Positions 32,694-46,860 of a DNA stretch of 64,000 nt are shown here, in pieces. This DNA comes from Microplitis mediator (lineage: Eukaryota; Arthropoda; Insecta; Hymenoptera; Braconidae). Each line of letters starts with the position of its first letter. Position 1 is the stretch's first letter. The stretch covers positions 2,590,501 through 2,654,500 of the forward strand of contig NC_079979.1 in assembly GCF_029852145.1 (NCBI RefSeq), in the 5' to 3' direction. Below the pieces are notes generated by a model that ran no database searches, was not told the origin of the DNA, and saw only the letters and a program-made list of their open reading frames with translations. A program made the position numbers and the translations under genes.

Positions 32694-34540
32694 TTGTCAA
32701 GTTGAAAATATTTAAAATAATGTTTTCGAGCTCTTTGATTATTTTTAATAAATTTAAAGTACAAAATTCGTATCAGATAAATAATTATACATTTATATAA
32801 GTAATAAACATAAAAATAGAAGGAAATTATGGAATAAAAACTAAAAAATGTAAAAGTTGATCTGGAGTAAAATAAAAAAACAAATAAATAAAATACGAAT
32901 GAGAGATGGGAATAGATAGGTCGCGTTGATATCGGAGATGGCGGAAATTTAATTTACCCCTTAGAGAGAGTTATCTCGACTCGTAATATTCCCGGCGTTT
33001 TTAATGAAACATTTAACTTTAAATTGTTAAAAATACGAGAAAAAAAAATTTTTTCAATTCCATTGGTAGCGTCCTAATGAATTTTCAAGCAAACGCGGAT
33101 AATTTATTTTAGACGCTCCATTTTGCCCCAGTTTGCAAACACTAACGTTTTTAGAGCTCAATTTTTTTTTAGAAAATTTTCAGATTAAGAAAGTGAAAGA
33201 AAATTTTAAAGTGGGAGAAGTTTCGATTTAAATGTCGAATGTTCAGAGTTTGATATCTTAAGAAGTTTATGGAGAAAATAGATCGGTAGGGTGGGTTTGG
33301 AATCGAGAAAAGTCTGATCTTGATGACGAGACTGTTAATTTTTGTCGATATTGATTAGTGTAGAGGTTATTAATTTTTAAAAATAGAAAATGGGAAAATG
33401 GGAAAATTGAACGTTGTTCTGATATAGAAGTGATTGCTTTCATAGTTAATATTCCGAAAACTAATGACTGAAACTTAATTAGCCATGAATAAAAATTGTT
33501 TCTAGATATCCAAGCTTTGATTTGAGACCAATCTGGTTTCTTAATCATAATAAGTTTCTAAGTTATGAATTTTCAAAGTTTTCTTTGAAAAAATCTAATT
33601 TTGAATCTACTAAAATCAACCCCTATTTATGTAGATCGATATTTCGGGAACTAATGATCGAATCTTGATCAACAAAATGCCAAAATTTTACTTCTGACTT
33701 CAACCTTTAATTTAATCATGACCATTTCCTTTATTCATCATTTTTCTAGAAGACATAAATTTTTTAACATTAAAAAGAATCTTGTGATAAAGAGTTGGAA
33801 TTTTTCTGGCAGAAGATGAATTCAAATCTCGTAAACTAATCATCGAAACTCGATGAACGCAGAATGAAAATTTCATTTAAAAGCCTTCTTTTTCAAATGA
33901 GACTAACAGCTTTCCTTAATAGTAATGATTAGATACAGAGCGATTATTTTACATAAAAAAAAAAAAAAATAAAAAATAAAAAATAATTACACAAATTAAA
34001 TATATATCATACATAAAATATATTTAATATACACTGACGGGTGATTAAGAACTAAATATGTTTACAACACAGTATTCATGCACCGAGTAATGACAATAGG
34101 GGTTAAATGCCCATCTAGTAAAACCGCACTAGTTAAACGTCGTAGCGGTTGTCGCAAAAGTTTGGACGCGATTATCTGGTAGGTTATGTCCTAACAATTA
34201 TGAGACTGCCACTCTGTAAAATCAGAACCCGACTAACTTGTTTGTTTGCTTTAATATTAACTATATGTGTATACATATTTAACCTATTGTCCGTAAGTCC
34301 AAATTATTTTCCCGACTTTGGATAATGGACATAAACTATCCGGGCTAACTTACCCTCATTTAATTATTTTATTTCACTTTATACGTTAATCACTTTGTAA
34401 ATAAGTTTATTATCATGGTTTTCATCACTTTTAATACTGACTTCTAATTATTTTAACTTTTTTTTTATACAAAATTTTACTAATTTTTTTTTCTTTTTTT
34501 TTGAAGATCAAAAATTTCCAACTTTAAAATTTATATACAC
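32694..34540. other. Non-coding, degenerate repeats
   Basis: From 33270 to 33900 short lines such as AACTAATGATCGAATCTTGAT and AACTAATCATCGAAACTCGAT recur about 200 bp apart, hinting at another decayed tandem repeat. 34030-34330 is unique sequence without a recognised gene. Confidence 0.4.
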
Positions 34541-35525
34541 TAATGCAAAAAATTAAAGGTGCAGAAAAATTTTATAAATTTTGTAGTGATTTTTGGAAGG
34601 CTGTAACTTGGTGAAAAATGATCGTATTGAGATTTTAGAAAAAACATTTTGTAGCTTAAAATCTCTAGTTTTAATGCATTTTTCCCAAAATTTTTTAAAA
34701 GCTTCGGTTATTGCGCAAACATGAGAAATACCGCAAGACAAAAAATTTCTAAACTTTTTTTTTTTTCGAAGAGCCCACGGACCGCGGAAAAATTTTTTCA
34801 ACTAAACGAATGCATAGCACGTTTAGGAAATTTATTCAGCTTCAATTTGGTTTTTTGTTTAACCTCGTAGGACGTTTTGTCGCAGAGATATCAGCCTTCA
34901 AACAGAAAATGATCCTTTTTGCTTTGATCATCGATATTTCAGGTACCAATGATCGCACAGACAGTTAAAGGGCGGCGTTGAAAACTTGAATAAATTCCCT
35001 ACAAGACCCTGTCATCATTTTTTGGAAAAAAAAATTTTTTTATTTTTAACATCCATCAGAAGTAAGTACCAAAAAATGACTTTTTTTGGTTTTTTAGTAA
35101 ATCAAACGCTACTCTGCAAATATCGATAAAAAACATAATGTTGCCAGGGACTTGTTTAGCTTAATGTACCCCCAAGACCCCTGTAAATTTTTTAATTGAT
35201 CCATTAAACCGTTTTTTGCGAATCATCGATCAAAGTTTAGCGAAACAATTAAAGGAGCAAGTTTTATTCCTTTCATTGTGTAATCATAATCAAAATTAAA
35301 AAATTATTTTTTTTGGACTTTTCTCAAAGTTTAGCATTGGTGACTCAGCAAATTCACAGAAATGACAAAAAAAAAAAAATTCCAAAAAATGTAAAAAAAA
35401 AAAATTTAGAACACAAAAAAAAAGTTTCAATTTTTCTTTTTTCTTCGATTGTTTTTTTTCTGTACATAATTCTTGAAGTTCCTTTCATTAGTATTCCAGT
35501 TATTAATTTTTTAAGCCATCACTTC
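34541..35525 (+). repeat. Dispersed repeat family B, copy 1
   Basis: Starts with ACTAATGCAAAAAATTAAAG and carries AAGGCTGTAACTTGGTGA, GAGCCCACGGACCGCGG, GAGATATCAGCCTTCAAAC and CCCCAAGACCCCTGTAAA. It is matched in reverse by 43720-44595 and in part by 60320-60610. Frames within it are broken. Confidence 0.85.
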
Positions 35526-36634
35526 TGAATTAGAAGAAAACTTGAAATTTTCTTCCCATTTCCTATTTTCTAAAATTAATATCCTTAAAATTAATCATAA
35601 ATAAGTAAAGTTATCAGTCCCAACAACAAGTACATACTTTTTTCGTTTAAAATCTCACCCTTTCGATCCACCTTAGACCACAACTCACTCTCATGTATCT
35701 GTAGCAAACGCGTGGATGAATAAAAATTTGTAATTAAATGAAACTAAAAATAAATTAACACAAATAATTAAGACACATGTCTCTTATTTGAATAGATGAA
35801 TGAAAAATATATGTAAATACTTCTTTAAATAAATAAATAAATAATAATTTAAAAATAATAGTCTGCAATTTTGTATAACCCAGATCGAGAATTTCAATAG
35901 AATTGAATGTAAGCTTAATTTTCATTTGCTCAAGTTTATATGCGATCTTGAATTAATGAAAGTTGGAAGCAGTCTCAGCTCGCATGTCAAATAAATATGT
36001 CTTCCCATTCATCCCTTTTCAACCCCTTTTGTCTGCAATTTTTTTTCTTCAATTCGACTCTTATTCTTTATTAATTCAACGTATATGTGTGTTATTAATA
36101 TATAATTTATATATGAATAATATAACCTCGTACGACTTCTTTCAGTCAATAATTAACCAGAAGAAAAATGAAGAGTTTCAATTTTAACTTGAGCTTTTCA
36201 CTCGACGTCTTTATTTATTTGTAAGGGCTTATATTTATTTTTTAATTACATATTAAGTTTATTATATATGAATACATAATATATGTAATGTATGGATAAT
36301 ATAATAAGACATTTTTAATTATCTGTTTTTGGGAGTGTGAGAGACTGGGGCAAAATGAGACAAGAAGTTTGAATTAAGTCGGTAAAAATGTTGATGTTGT
36401 GGGGAAATTTAAAAAATAAATTAATGAAGTTTACGTCAACGCGATGTTTTTATATCGACAGTCGTGACGAGGTCAAATATTTTGTGAACCATCAATCGTA
36501 GGAAAAAATTTATAGACAAAAGTTCGAAACAAATGTTCTGGGAAATTCGATTTCCTGCAGAAAGAGTACCAACGAGCTATACTTATTTTCAAAATTTTAA
36601 TTATATTTAATATAATAATATATTTACCACGTAA
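35526..36634. other. Unrecognised, probably unique DNA
   Basis: No coding exon recognised. A run of TAAA repeats lies at 35825-35845 and GGGGCAAAATGAGA at 36348 resembles motifs of the following TIR element. Confidence 0.4.
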
Positions 36635-37639
36635 TAGGGGAAGGGGGGGGGGCAAAACGGGGTACCCTCAAAATTTTATGAAAAAAAAAAATTTTTTTTT
36701 TTCGTCTAATTAGTATAAATCCGATATATTTGCGCACTTTTAGCCCTACGCATGACACATGGGGCAAAATGGACCAGCCGAAAATCCTGAAAAAATGATT
36801 CTTTCAAATTTTTATCGTTAAATTAAAAAAAATTTGATATAATTCCGCATTTTTAGCCTTACCTATAACACCTAGGGCAATATGGACCAGCCGAAAATTT
36901 TGAAAAAATGATTCTTTTATATTTTTATCGTCAAATCAAATAAAATATAATGCATTAATCCGTTTTTCGGCTGATTTGTTATAGCTGGGGAAAATTTGGC
37001 CACTAAAAATATTCAAAAATAATATTTTATTTTTTTATTGACAAAATATTTTAAATAATGCAAAATAATCTGCAATCTAAAAAATCAAAAAACACGTTTT
37101 TTGGGTTCAAAATAATGACAAATAAGAAGTACAGAATTATTTTTTTTTATTAAATAGCAATTAGTAATTAAGCTAATCGAGGGGAAACGATTTATTACAC
37201 TTAAAAAAATTTTTCTTGAGTATTATAAAACCAAAAATAGTTGTCAAGAGAAAGAAATACATTCTTAATAATGAAAACAATTTAAAAAAAAAAAAAAAAA
37301 AATATCATTTTTTGGAGGGAAGCCTCCTTGCCCCACAAAAAATTTTTTTTTTGCCTTCGTGTCCACCAATGATGTGAAATGTAATTTTTCTTTATGTATA
37401 TTACATATAAAAGATTCAAGTAATAAAATTTGATCAATTTTCAGAAATTTTTTTTTTTCAACTTTTTTTAAGGGTACCCCGTTTTGCCCGCCAAAAATAA
37501 AAATTTTATTTTTTAACGGCAGCTAAAAATTTTGTCTATTTACCTCGAATATCACTAAAAACAAAAAGATTTAGCGTATTTTAGTCCTCGAAAACTTAGT
37601 ATTTCCTTAGGTACCCCCTTTTGCCCCCCTCCTCCCCTA
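36635..37639. mobile_element. TIR element, TA|GGGG...CCCC|TA family, copy 3
   Basis: The left end reads TAGGGGAAGG followed by a G run and GGCAAAACGGGGTACCC. The right end, inverted, reads TAGGGGAGGAGGGGGGCAAA. Inside are repeated GGGCAAAATGGACCAGCCG-type lines at about 36770 and 36870. The ends and TA flanks match the logic at 3054-3976 and 21117-22989. Confidence 0.75.
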
Positions 37640-38600
37640 TATCAGAGATATGAAAAAATTTATATGAATAAAAGTTGTAGAGAATTAATTTTCCTGTAGA
37701 AAGAGTACCAACAAGCCATACTTATTTCCAAAATTTGAAAAAAACATCAATAAAAATATTCAAATAAATAATTTTCCCGTTTTTGATGTGTCAACTTTAT
37801 CTTAAATTGAGAAAACAGAATTACCGAAAAGTATGAATAAAAATAAAAGAATACAAAACGGGGGTGGGGCAAAATAGAGTACCCCCGAAATTTTATTAAA
37901 TTCTCCGCGTGTATATATATTATGTAACATATATAAAAGGTCACAAATGGCCTCAATACTTGAATTAAATTGCTCTTGGACTCCTTACCGATAACATTAA
38001 CCTTTGTCTTATGTAACAAATCCAATGTGTCGTTTCCAATAACAAACGGGCGTATGCTCGCGTATAATCAACAGATTAGCCAACAAATAGATCAGAGAAG
38101 TCTCGTTCCAATTTCTTTCTTCTTTATCTCTACACTTTTTTTTACTCTATCCATGTTCTACACATGTGTCTCTAATATATATATGTGACAGACATCCAAT
38201 GTGAACGAGACTCAGTTAAGCTAAAAGCTTTCCCAGTGGCCATTAACTGAGACCATATATATGTATATATATATAGGGAGTTTTGTCTTGTGCGACATAT
38301 CAGACCGAGTGGTGAGAAAATGTAATTATAAGTCACGAGGTGTTAGTTCACATCAGTCTTTTCTCTTCTGGACAATTCAACAATTGATTTTTATTTTCCC
38401 TACATTTATTTTTTTTATAGGACAATTAATTTTTTTGTTACCTCCTAATAATTTTTATATTCAAAGGCCGATTTTTCTGAAAGTTATTAAGGAAATAAGA
38501 AGACTGAGTTGTGATAACTGTAGCTGGGGGTCTGATGAACAATTTTAACTTGAAATTTTTTGAAGATGAACTGCGAATAGGTTATTATATTGCGTTGCAG
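37640..38600. other. No recognised gene
   Basis: 37640-37900 echoes motifs of the preceding TIR element (GGGGCAAAATAGAGTACCCCC near 37866). 37960-38560 is unique sequence with no supportable exon. Confidence 0.4.
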
Positions 38601-40334
38601 ATGCCATAAGGGCGTAGAAATTTTTTTTTTTTTTTAGAAATTGACGTAATTATATTCTATAAGTATAATAGAGACAAAAAATAGTATATTACACACCTAG
38701 AACAGTAAAGTCAGAAATGTCTCAGATCACATGTAATTGTTGGCCGAGGCAAAGCCGAGGTCACCAAACATGTAATCTGAGGCTTTCTTATTTACTACCT
38801 ACGGAGTGTATACTATTTTTCTCCTCGATGGAGGTGGAAAGCGTCAACTTTCATCCCGCTGTGCAAAACAAAGTTGCCGCTTTCTGCCTCACAATTACAT
38901 CTGATCTGAGACATCTCTTACTTTACTGTCCTAGGTGTGTAATATACTATTTCCAAAAATCAAATTTTTTTATACGCCTTTATAGCTCCCGGCGTCGGTA
39001 CCGGGAGCCATATGGTCCGGGAGCCAGGTGAAAATTTGGTCAGTCATTTCCTCTCAAGCGAAAATTAGAGGAATGCATCAGAGTGTTGTGTTATAAAGCT
39101 ACGTGAACGTCAGCTTCGGTTCCATGGATGGGTTAAGCGGTGATAGCCTCCCACGCACGAAAAAAAAAAAAATGTATTCAGTCATTTCCTCCTACCTGAA
39201 AACACGGTAAATTGTCGCTAATCCAACATCTTGAAGAAACATAACAATCAGCTGACTATAGCGAGGTTTCCCTCGACTTACCGCCAGCTGATTTTTTTTA
39301 TTAATTACAGCAGAGTACTAAAAATCAGCTCATAAATTTTTATCTGGGAGGAAATGACGTATCTCGAATTATTGGGTGTTAATATTAATATTAAGTACTC
39401 GACCACAGCGTGTGAAGATTTCCAATTTAAAATACACGTTAACTTGAGTTTTTATTTTTTAAACTTCTATAACTCCGCGGCATTTTATGATATCATCTCG
39501 CCCAACATCGCGATTTTCTTTAAATTAAATGCTCTACAAAAGTGCCTATGATCGCGAAGTCGTAACTCATACAGGTGGGGCAGTACGGACCGCTAAACTG
39601 AATTTTTCCATAGGATTCTTGTTTTTTCTCTCAACAACAAGACCTACAGAAAAAATGCGAATGATAATTTTATAGAAAATTCAATTTTCTACAAAAAAGG
39701 TATGTAGCACCGAATCACTCAGATTGATATTTTCTGAGATATTAGTCAAATAAAAAATCAATATTTTCTAAGATTTGATTCGACATTTTATGGGAATTCA
39801 ATGCTACGTAAACTTCAATAATTAATATCTCAAAAAATATCAATCTGAGTGATTCGATGCCAAGGACCTTTTTTGTAGGAAATTAAATTTCCTATAAAGT
39901 TGTCATTTGCATAATATTAATATTAAGGGAATCGATGTCATTATGTCCTAAAAGTATAATACTGAAAAAAAATTTTTTTTCAAAATTTAATTCTTTTTTA
40001 TAACTAAAAAATGATTTTTTTCGATATTGAAATTTTTTTTCAACTAACGAAAAAATTTTTCTTAAGTTTGAACGTTTTTGATCATTTTTATACTTGATGG
40101 TCACAGTCACGTTAGTTCCGGAAATTAAATTTTTTTTATACGCTCTTATGGCACCCGATGCTAACCTTGGGAGCAATAAGGGTGTATAAAAAAAATTTGA
40201 TTTTTGAAAAACATTTTTTTCGTCACTATTATACTTATAGAACATAATTACGTCAATTTCCGAAAACAAAAATATATTATGCGCCTTTATGGCCTTTCAG
40301 CGGTATATTTTTGAGGTATACACCCTTATGGCAT
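38601..40334. mobile_element. Foldback element with ATGCCATAAGGGCG ends
   Basis: ATGCCATAAGGGCG at 38601 pairs with CACCCTTATGGCAT ending at 40334. Inner paired blocks include ATTGACGTAATTATATTCTA/TAGAACATAATTACGTCAAT and a GGGAGC...CCATAAGG block near 38990 and 40150. No coding capacity. A MITE is nested at 38681-38950. Confidence 0.75.
38681..38950. mobile_element. Nested hairpin MITE with ~55-bp TIRs
   Basis: Arms begin ATAGTATATTACACACCTAG and are matched inversely at the right, including ACAGTAAAGT and TCTCAGATC. The middle is more GC-rich and unique. The 104-codon ORF over it is not taken as a gene. Confidence 0.85.
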
Positions 40335-40825
40335 TTATATCGCGATATTTCAAATGACTGCTTGCAATCAATCTAAAGTTACAGCATATTTTTTAACTTC
40401 ATTGTATATACACAAAAAAAATAGTGATCAAAATCAGAATTTTTGAGTTTTTGGATTTTAGCAAAATAATAATTATAAATTCTAAGCCATTCCCTGGTAG
40501 GAATGATTCCGGGTACCTGACCAGGCTTCATATAATTTGCCCGATTTGAAATAAGGGCCCAAGAAATCGCCCCGATTATTAGCCCGACTAGAATGTAATG
40601 CGTTTTGAGATGGCCCCGGTAAAAGTGCCCGGTCGGGTAAATAATCGGGTAGACAGTTAATCACCCGATCGGGTATATGTTCTGCTGCATGATCAGGAAA
40701 GAATTAAGAAACCTGATTGGGTTTTTCGTAATTGCCCTATTTGTAATTTTAACTAAACTAAAAAACAAAAAACAATTTTTTTTTTTTTCATTTTTCGTTC
40801 AATCGTTTTCGCGATGCAGGGACTA

Positions 40826-40995
40826 TCAGGTTTGCGGATAATTTAATTTCTAATCGAATGGGGGAATTTTAATTCGGAGAAAAAACACTAAACTTAGGAA
40901 CGACCGCACATACATTAGTGGGATTCGAACCCGGGACCCTACGCACGAAAGACCGACGCTTTAACGACTTGGCTACGCAACCGACAGTGATAACT
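40826..40995 (-). repeat. tRNA-derived SINE, copy 1
   Basis: On the minus strand, TAGCCAAGTCGTTAAAGCG resembles an A box and GGGTTCGAATCCC a B box, 35-40 nt apart. No acceptor stem can be formed, so it is not a working tRNA. The copy at 59180-59350 shares the tRNA-like head and a tail containing TTTCTAATCGAA. Confidence 0.75.
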
Positions 40996-41160
40996 GAGTT
41001 CAGCTGTACTACATAATCTGTAGGTAATTTGAGGAAAATTTTATTTGTTCTGTTAGTATAGTTTTTCACTTTATTTACTTTTTTTTTTATAATATAAGTA
41101 GATACCATATTTATAATATGTAAAAATTCTATATATTAGACCTATATATTAGAGTTATAT

Positions 41161-41500
41161 AACATTTTGCCCGATTAGTTACCCGATCGGGTGAAACGTT
41201 ATAGGGGTACAAACAATTAGCCACTTCGGGCACCTAAACGGGCTAGTATAATCGGGTCCATAACATTTTGCCCGATTAATTGCCCGATCGGGTAAAAAGT
41301 TATCGAGATACAGATATTTAGCCACTTCGGGCACCCAAGCGGGCTAGTGTAATCGGGCCCATAACATTTTGCCCGATTAGTTGCCCGATCGGGTAAAAAG
41401 TCATCGGGATACAGATATTTAGCCACTTCGGGCACCCAAGCGGGCTAGTGTAATCAGGCCCATAACATTTTGCCCGATTAGTTGCCCGATCGGGTTAATG
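41161..41500. repeat. 101-bp tandem repeats
   Basis: AACATTTTGCCCGATTA starts units at 41161, 41262, 41363 and 41464, exactly 101 bp apart. Each unit has GCCCGATCGGGTAA and GCCACTTCGGGCACC. The fourth unit is partial. Confidence 0.93.
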
Positions 41501-41728
41501 GTTTTCGGGATATATATTATTAAACTTAACAGGCTCCCGACAGGGTATAAGAAATGAGGCTAACAAAATTCTCCCTGACTAGTTACCTAACTGGGTTTTC
41601 GATAGTTCGGGCAACGAAATCGTCCCTTGTCTAGCACCTTCTCGGGTACATGTAATCGGGCCTTTCTTTTACTCCCCGATCGGGTGCTGGTCGACAGTCG
41701 GGCGGTTGTCGGGCACTTTCTACCAGGG

Positions 41729-42518
<790 letters not shown>

Positions 42519-42589
42519 GGTTTCATATTCAGGCAATATTTTTTTTTTCTGCCCTACCTGAAAAACTAATAATTTATAGAACATAAAAA

Positions 42590-43450
42590 AAATTCCCGCT
42601 TGAAAAAAAATTCTAAGTCAATTAGGAGCTTAGCGCATCAAAAAATTCGATTTCCCATTTAAATAGCATGGGAAAAAAATTTTTTTTTAGTTTGGAATTT
42701 TTCACCTCGGCAATGGCTTATTGTACGAATAAGCCCAGCATGTAATTTTGTCGGGAATTTAACGCTCTACAAAAAAATTCTTTTATTATTTTTTAATAAA
42801 TCCATCTGTTCAAAAGTTATTTGACCTCGAAGTCAAGTTAGAGTAAATTTTGAAATCTTTTTACTTTTCCGGCGAAACTATCGGATTCATTATAAAATGA
42901 CATATAATTTTTTTGTAGACAATTTTATTTCTTACAATTTATTGCTGAAAATTTTTTTTTCAATTCTGCATTGTTTTCTAGTTATCTCCATTTTAATGCC
43001 AAGCTCTTAAAATCGATCAGAACACTATTTTTCTAGGAGCTTGGCATTAAAATAGAAATGACTAGAAAACAATGCAGAATTTAAAAAAAATTAGTCAGAA
43101 ATAATTTGTAGAAAATAAAATTGTCTACAAAAAAGATTTCATGACATTTTATGATAAGTCTGATAGTGTCGCCGAAAAAGTAAAAAGATCTCGAAATTTA
43201 CTTTAACTTGACTTCGAGGTCCAATAACTTTTGAACAGATGGATTTATCAAAAAATGATAGGAGACTCTTTTAGTAGAGTGTTAAATTCTCGACAAAATT
43301 TCATGCTGGGCTTATTCGTATAATGAGTTATTGCTGATGTAAAATATTCCAAACTAAACAAAATTTTTTTTCCCATGTTATTTAAATGGAAATCGAATTT
43401 TTCGATGCGCTAAGCCCCTCATTGACTTAGAATCTTTATTCAAGCGGGAA
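42590..43450. repeat. Long palindrome, family C
   Basis: Two arms of about 420 bp meet near 43020. Paired blocks include TCCCGCTTGAA/TTCAAGCGGGA, TTAGCGCATC/GATGCGCTAA, GACCTCGAAGTCAAGTTA/TAACTTGACTTCGAGGTC and AGCTTGGCATTAAAAT with its complement. It contains no coding frame. A partial family C copy hosts the insertion at 46361-47759. Confidence 0.88.
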
Positions 43451-44595
43451 TAAATTGTATGTTTTTAAATTGATCTATCGAACCGTTTTTTGGGAATCAT
43501 CGATCAAAGTTTAGCTAAACAATTAAAGGAGCAAGTTTTGTTCCTTTAATTGCGTAATCATAATCAAAATGAAAAAATTTTTTTTTTTCGACTTTTCTCA
43601 AATTTTTGCGTTGGTAACTCAGCAAATGCAAGGAAATGACAAAAAAATTAAAAATTTCCAAAAAATGTCAAAAAAAATCGAAGAAAAAAAAAAATTGAAA
43701 CTTGTTTTTGGTGTTCTAAATTTTTTTTTTTACATTTTTTGGAAATTTTTAATTTTTTTTGTCATTTCCTTGCATTTGCTGAGTTACCAACGCAAAAATT
43801 TGAGAAAAGTCGAAAAAAAAAAATTTTTTCATTTTGATTATGATTACACAATTAAAGGAACAAAACTTGCTCCTTTAATTGTTTAGCTAAACTTCGATCG
43901 ATGATTCCCAAAAAACGGTTCGATAGATCAATTTAAAAATTTACAGGGGTCTTGGGGGTACATTAAGCTAAAAAAGTCCCTGGCAACATTATTTTTTTTA
44001 TCGATATTTGCAGAGTAGCGGTTGATTTACTAAAAAACCAAAAAAAGTCATTTTTTGGTACTTACTTCTGATGGATGTTAAAAATAAAAAAAATTTTTTT
44101 TTTCAAAAAATGATGACAGGGTCTTGTAGGGAATTTATTCAAGTTTTCAACGCCGCCCTTTAACTTTCTGTGCGATCATTAGTACCTTAAATATCGAAGA
44201 TCAAAGCCAAAAGGATCATTTTCCGTTTGAAGACTGATATCTCTGCGACAAATTGTCTTACGAGGTTAAAAAAAAAACCAAATTGAAGCTGAATAAATTT
44301 GCTAAACGATGTATGCATTCGTTTAGTTGAAAGAATTTTTCCGCGGTCCGTGGGCTCTTCGGAAAAAAAAAAAAATTTAGAAATTTTTTGGCTCGCGGTA
44401 TTTCTCATGTTTGCGCAATAATCGGAGCTTTTAAAAAATTTTGAAAAAAATACACCTAAACTAGAGATTTCAAGCTATAAAATGCTTTTTTTAAATTTTC
44501 GATACGATTTTTTTTCACCAAGTTACAGCCTTCCAAAAATCACTAAAAAATTTATAAAATTTTTCTGCTCCTTTAATTTTTTGCATTAGTGTATA
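43451..44595. repeat. Dispersed repeat family B, copy 2, head-to-head palindrome
   Basis: 43475-43680 and 43720-43935 are inverted copies of one another (TTAGCTAAACAATTAAAGGA and complement; TTTGCGTTGGTAACTCAGC and complement). 43936-44595 continues as the reverse of 34541-35160 and ends CTTTAATTTTTTGCATTAGT. The spacer is about 40 bp. Confidence 0.88.
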
Positions 44596-46289
44596 TATAT
44601 ATATATATATATATCTATAAATATTCAAGGTTGAAGTAATGTAAAACGACTTCAATAATCTTGAATAACTTTTGAAGGAGTGAATTTAGCGAAAATTGTT
44701 AAGAGACTTTTTTTGTAGAGCATTCAATTTCCTTCAAGAATATTCATTGTCTTTTTCCGGAAACTTATTTTTACATGAATTACAAAATTCCAAAGTTGAA
44801 CAATCAAATTTGAAAATCATACCGACGTTCAAAGCATGATTATAAGAAAACAGTTCATCTGACGAAAAATTTTAATTTGACCTTTTTTGTAGAGCATCAA
44901 ATTTCCTTCAAAAAATGTACCGAGTCGATTTCGTTTATCTCGATGGATTGAGAGTTATGAGACAAAAACCCGCTCATTTAAAAAAAATCGAAAATTGCGA
45001 TGATACACCTCTTAATATCAAAATTGAGGGCTCAAATTGTCACAATAATTTTTTTTTGTCATCCCAAATAATATTTACACAGTATCATTAAAAAAAAAAT
45101 ATAGTCGATTTTTTTGGCCCAGTCTAATATATATATATGCGAAAACAAATCTATCAATTTTATTTTTAAAAATTTATAGCAGAAAATTATTGAAATTAAT
45201 TAACTTAACTATGTTTTATTCAATGAGCACTTTTGGCCCTAATCTTTTAAATTTTGGAATTGATTTTTTATCAATAGTTTTCAAAATATTGAATTTTGAA
45301 AGTTATGAATTATATTTTAATATTTCGGTTTCTTTGTTCCTGAAAGTATCAGAGTAAAATGGCTGTTTGAAGGATGAAATTACGCAAAGTAGGAAGAAAA
45401 CCTTTCTGGAGGAAATTAAATTTCCTATAACAAAATCTACTAGTTTTTTCTTATAAATCAATACTTTTAGATATTACAGTAATTTGAACCCGAAAAATTA
45501 TTGTTGAACTTTTAATTTTTTGACTGAGCAATAATAATTCGGAAAATGGTTTCAACTTTCAAACGGGTGTGGTTGCGGTCAGTAGCCAGAGGCTTTTTTT
45601 TGGGAAATTTAATTTCCTAAGAATCAACATTAGACTGTTTTCTTTTTAAATCAATATTTAAGCCGAGACACTTATTTTTATGAGAAAAATTTTTTTGAGA
45701 ATTAATATTGATGATATATATGTTTGTATATTTATTTGTATAAAATCTATCCCTTTCCTTTAGAATATCAAACAAATATCTTACGACTTAGACTTGCATC
45801 CTTTAATTCTTGTTACCGTTAAATTTATTGTAATTAATTTTACTATCTAGTTTAATGATCACAATCTTCCGGATACGTGAAATCCCATGCATTCCTCACG
45901 TACTAACGTCGTTCACTCTTAATCTGTTTGCTTAAACCTATTCTATATTATCCACTATCATCTATGATATATACATTGTTTTTTAGTGCTATTGTATTTT
46001 AATTTCCAATTTATCTTAATTTTAAATCACGAGTGAAATTGTGTTACAATTTATTTGTTGATTTAAATTTTATTTTTGTATAATTAACAGTAATTGAGAC
46101 TAATTAGTGATTGTTATATAAATATATAGACTGATATATAAATATGTTATATAAATATATATATTAGATTGATTCACTATAATTGACTACTTTTTTTTTC
46201 TCGAAACCCCCTATCGAATAATTACAGAGAGGTGAAATAAGATGCCTGTTCAGAATGAGCTCTTGAAATTTATATTTAAAGGTCACTCA
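44596..46289. other. Degenerate AT-rich repeats, no gene
   Basis: Lines such as TTTTTGTAGAGCATTCAATTTCCTTCAA near 44715 and 44895 recur in spirit at 39650, 42760 and 63510, so this is probably a decayed relative of family C. No exon recognised. Confidence 0.4.
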
Positions 46290-46626
46290 TTGCAATTTTC
46301 TATTTTCCATTTAAATAACATAAGACAAAAAAATTTTGTCTGAAATTTTATACCTCGGCACCCGGGTCGAAAAATTAGATCTGTTTTAAAATAAATGATA
46401 AATTCAAATATTTTTCCTTTAATTTAAGTTTATAAATCGTATTTATTTTATATAAGAATTTAATCTGTTTTTGCCCGTACTATTCCTTATCCAGGCTAAT
46501 ATCAGACTTATTTTAGTATGATATTTAGTCTGTTTTAAATCGCGTTCAGACTAAAAACAGACTTTATTTTCTATAATATTTAGTCTGTGTTCAATTGTTT
46601 TTAAGGACAAATGCAGGACTTTTTAT

Positions 46627-46789
<163 letters not shown>

Positions 46790-46860
46790 CTAGATTTATT
46801 AATTTATTTTAATTTTCTTGGTATTTAAAACATGCTAATGCGCTTCCATAATAAGATGTC

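Larger units (their letters stand above)
40492..41728. mobile_element. CCCTGGTAG-ended element rich in CCCGATCGGG
   Basis: Ends are CCCTGGTAGGAATGATTCCG and, inverted, CCCTGGTAGAAAGTGCCCG. CCCGATCGGGT palindromes recur throughout. It contains a nested SINE (40826-40995) and a 101-bp tandem array (41161-41500). No coding capacity. Confidence 0.8.

Noticed and set aside
38717..39031. 104-codon ORF
   Set aside because: It lies across a hairpin MITE and its flank; no motif.
40913..40985. Possible functional tRNA gene on the minus strand
   Set aside because: A and B boxes are present, but neither the acceptor stem nor a good T stem can form, and the same unit recurs at 59180-59350 with a shared tail. 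It is a SINE.
41161..41500. CRISPR-like array
   Set aside because: The 101-bp units are contiguous tandem repeats without unique spacers, in a eukaryotic transposon.
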